DNA of 64,000 nt, from contig OZ247427.1 in the NCBI GenBank assembly GCA_965232815.1, positions 2,046,001 through 2,110,000 on the forward strand, in the 5' to 3' direction. The notes beneath the pieces are model-generated. The model saw only the letters and a list, made by a program, of their open reading frames with translations. It made no database searches and was not told the origin of the DNA. Each line of letters opens with the position of its first letter. Position 1 is the stretch's first letter. Positions 62,295 to 64,000 of the stretch are shown piece by piece. The position numbers and the translations under genes were made by a program. The DNA is from Bin87 sp026710825 (GTDB taxonomy: Bacteria; Chloroflexota; Dehalococcoidia; Lucifugimonadales; UBA3495).

Positions 62295-64000
62295 CTATTC
62301 CGTAACACGGATAGACAGGTCGCGCAGCTGGGCATGGTCGACGGGCGAGGGTGCGCCGAACAGCAGGTCAGAGCCGCTCTGAGTCTTGGGGAAGGCGATG
62401 ACCTCGCGCAGGGAGTCGGCGCCGGCAAGGATGGCCACGAGCCGGTCTATGCCGGGTGCGATGCCCCCGTGGGGAGGCGCGCCGTAGTCAAAGGCTTCGA
62501 GTATGTGTCCGAAACGATCCTGAACCTGGTCGGGGGTATAGCCGAGAATTGCGAAGACCCTCTCCTGCATCTCGCGCTGGTGGATGCGTATGCTGCCGCT
62601 GGCGAGCTCGGAACCGTTGCACACAAGGTCGTAGGCGCGGGACGGGATGGCCGACAGGTCGTCGCCATCGAGCATCGATTCGCATCCGGGAGCCGGAGCG
62701 GTAAAGGGGTGGTGCGTTGAGTCCCAACGCTGGGCGTCGTCGTCCCAATCGAACATCGGGAAATCGGTGACGAAGGCGAAGGCCAGGGTATTGGGGTCGG
62801 CTAACTCAAGCTGTTCCGCCAAGTGGGATCGCATGGATGCGAGCCACTGGTTGGCCAGCTTCGCGGGGCCGGCCATGAGGAGGATAAGGTCGCCGCGGTT
62901 GGCGCCGGCGCGCTGGGCAAGCCGGATCACCCATTCGGGCGGCATGCGCAAGCCGGGAGACAGAAGGGCATCGCCCTCTCCAAGGGAGTCCAACGGGCCC
63001 TCCCCGGTGATGCGAACGTGGCTCATACCGGCGGCGCCGAACTCCTTGGCGGTCTCCTCCATGCGGCGCATGTCGGATCCGGAGAGCCCGCCCTGTCCCG
63101 GGACGGCCATGGCCTTGATGATGCCCCCACGGTCAAGGATGCCGTGGAACACGCGGAATTCGGTTTCGGCGGCGAGGTCGCTGACGTCGGCCATTTCCAA
63201 GCCGTAGCGGAGGTCGGGTTTGTCGCTTCCGTAACGAGCCATGGCGTCATCGTAGGAGAGGTAGGGGAAAGGCGTCTTGATCTTGAACTGGGGTGTCAAC
63301 TCGCGGACGAGGCCGGCGTAGAGGCCTTCGATGAGGTTGAGCACGTCGGGTTCGCTGACAAAGCTCATTTCGAGGTCAAGCTGGGTGAATTCGGGTTGGC
63401 GGTCGGCGCGCAGGTCTTCGTCGCGGAAGCAACGGGCGATCTGGAAGTAACGCTCGACGCCGCTGACCATGAGCAGTTGCTTGAGTTGCTGCGGCGACTG
63501 GGGTAGCGCGTAGAAATTGCCCGGCTGCATGCGGCTGGGGACGAGGTAATCGCGCGCGCCTTCGGGCGTGCTCTTGATGAGGATGGGAGTTTCGATCTCC
63601 AGAAAGTTGTGGCCGTCCAGATAGTCCCGGATGTACTTAACCACGCGGTGGCGCAGCCGCAGGTTTTCCTGCATGACCGGGCGGCGCAAGTCGAGGTAAC
63701 GGTAGCGCAGGCGGAGGCTTTCGTCGGCGTCCACGTCGTCGGTGATGTAGAACGGAGGGGTCTGGGACTGGTTGAGCACGGTGATGGCGTTGGTCATCAC
63801 CTCGATCTCGCCCGTTGGGAGCGTGGGGTTCTCGGATCCTTCGGGCCGGAGTTGGACGGTCCCGGTGATCTGCACGCACCATTCGGACCGGAGGCGCTCG
63901 GCGGTCTCGTAATCGTCGGGCGACAGGTTTTCAGGATTGAGAACCACCTGCACAAAACCGGAACGATCGCGGAGGTCGATGAAAATGATTCCGCCATGGT
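62295..64000 (-). CDS. aspS: Aspartyl-tRNA synthetase, bacterial type with GAD domain (partial, N-terminus beyond window)
   Basis: The frame is open to the right edge (568 codons visible), continuing upstream of the nominal start at 63953 as HGGIIFIDLRDRSGFVQVV, the anticodon-binding OB domain. LRLRYRYLDLRRPVMQENLRLRHRVVKYIRDYL begins the catalytic core. FYALPQSPQQLKQLLMVSG, FRDEDLRADRQPEFTQLDLEMSF (class II motif 2), the inserted GAD domain (about 245-370 of the visible part), and GIAPGIDRLVAILAG (motif 3) are all present. The visible OB part has His before GG, and Gly in LRPEG, the residues seen in non-discriminating AspRS. If so, it also charges tRNA-Asn. Confidence 0.95.
   Translation of the reverse strand, partial: HGGIIFIDLRDRSGFVQVVLNPENLSPDDYETAERLRSEWCVQITGTVQLRPEGSENPTLPTGEIEVMTNAITVLNQSQTPPFYITDDVDADESLRLRYRYLDLRRPVMQENLRLRHRVVKYIRDYLDGHNFLEIETPILIKSTPEGARDYLVPSRMQPGNFYALPQSPQQLKQLLMVSGVERYFQIARCFRDEDLRADRQPEFTQLDLEMSFVSEPDVLNLIEGLYAGLVRELTPQFKIKTPFPYLSYDDAMARYGSDKPDLRYGLEMADVSDLAAETEFRVFHGILDRGGIIKAMAVPGQGGLSGSDMRRMEETAKEFGAAGMSHVRITGEGPLDSLGEGDALLSPGLRMPPEWVIRLAQRAGANRGDLILLMAGPAKLANQWLASMRSHLAEQLELADPNTLAFAFVTDFPMFDWDDDAQRWDSTHHPFTAPAPGCESMLDGDDLSAIPSRAYDLVCNGSELASGSIRIHQREMQERVFAILGYTPDQVQDRFGHILEAFDYGAPPHGGIAPGIDRLVAILAGADSLREVIAFPKTQSGSDLLFGAPSPVDHAQLRDLSIRVTE

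Overview
The window is high-GC bacterial chromosome. Gene content suggests a Chloroflexota bacterium of the Dehalococcoidia/SAR202 type. The evidence is a coenzyme F420 cluster (cofG-cofH-cofD-cofC) running into a luciferase-like (LLM) oxidoreductase, two more LLM enzymes, large FAD-linked oxidases, secreted CARDB/Thr-Pro-rich proteins, and many small intergenic hairpin repeats. This placement rests on gene content and remembered families; no database search was possible. Both ends of the window cut genes: a PhnD-like binding protein at the left and aspS at the right.

Layout. 0-12.5 kb: the PhnD-like fragment, a secreted M28 peptidase lipoprotein, a secreted protein, a 974-residue FAD/Fe-S oxidoreductase, and a two-gene minus-strand operon for a secreted protein and a 1563-residue CARDB-repeat surface protein. 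12.8-15.8 kb: proB-proA plus a small conserved gene, with promoter and terminator visible. 17-23 kb: mfd and a DUF4349 lipoprotein. 23.5-27.2 kb: a HEPN-like protein, tRNA-Pro(CGG), an AGPS-like FAD enzyme and a zinc alcohol dehydrogenase. 27.3-36 kb: accessory metabolism (two LLM enzymes, an acyl-CoA synthetase, a two-domain VOC protein, a PuuE-like deacetylase) around an in-frame UGA selenoprotein with a UGSC motif and a conserved partner. 36-37 kb: a noncoding block with a 19-bp tandem array. 37-52 kb: yebC-ruvC-ruvA, uvrB, a split D-glutamate cyclase pair, a degenerate response regulator, recG, fakA-fakB and ruvB. 52.5-58.7 kb: the F420 cluster and fabI. 58.9-64 kb: a zinc-ribbon/TPR protein, a class V FBP aldolase/phosphatase, a PLP aminotransferase and aspS.

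How the genes fit together. CofGH, CofD and CofC would make the F420-0 precursor used by LLM enzymes such as the one translationally coupled to cofC. FakA/FakB, FabI and the acyl-CoA synthetase handle fatty acids. Mfd, UvrB, RuvA, RuvB, RuvC and RecG form a dense, non-contiguous set of repair and recombination genes. The most notable object is the 30203-30763 selenoprotein: Sec at residue 106, intact coding on both sides, and a SECIS-like stem-loop 13-29 nt after the UGA. Base composition also flips, with the plus strand C-rich before about 27 kb and G-rich after about 28.5 kb in both coding directions, which suggests a replication-strand switch or a rearrangement boundary.
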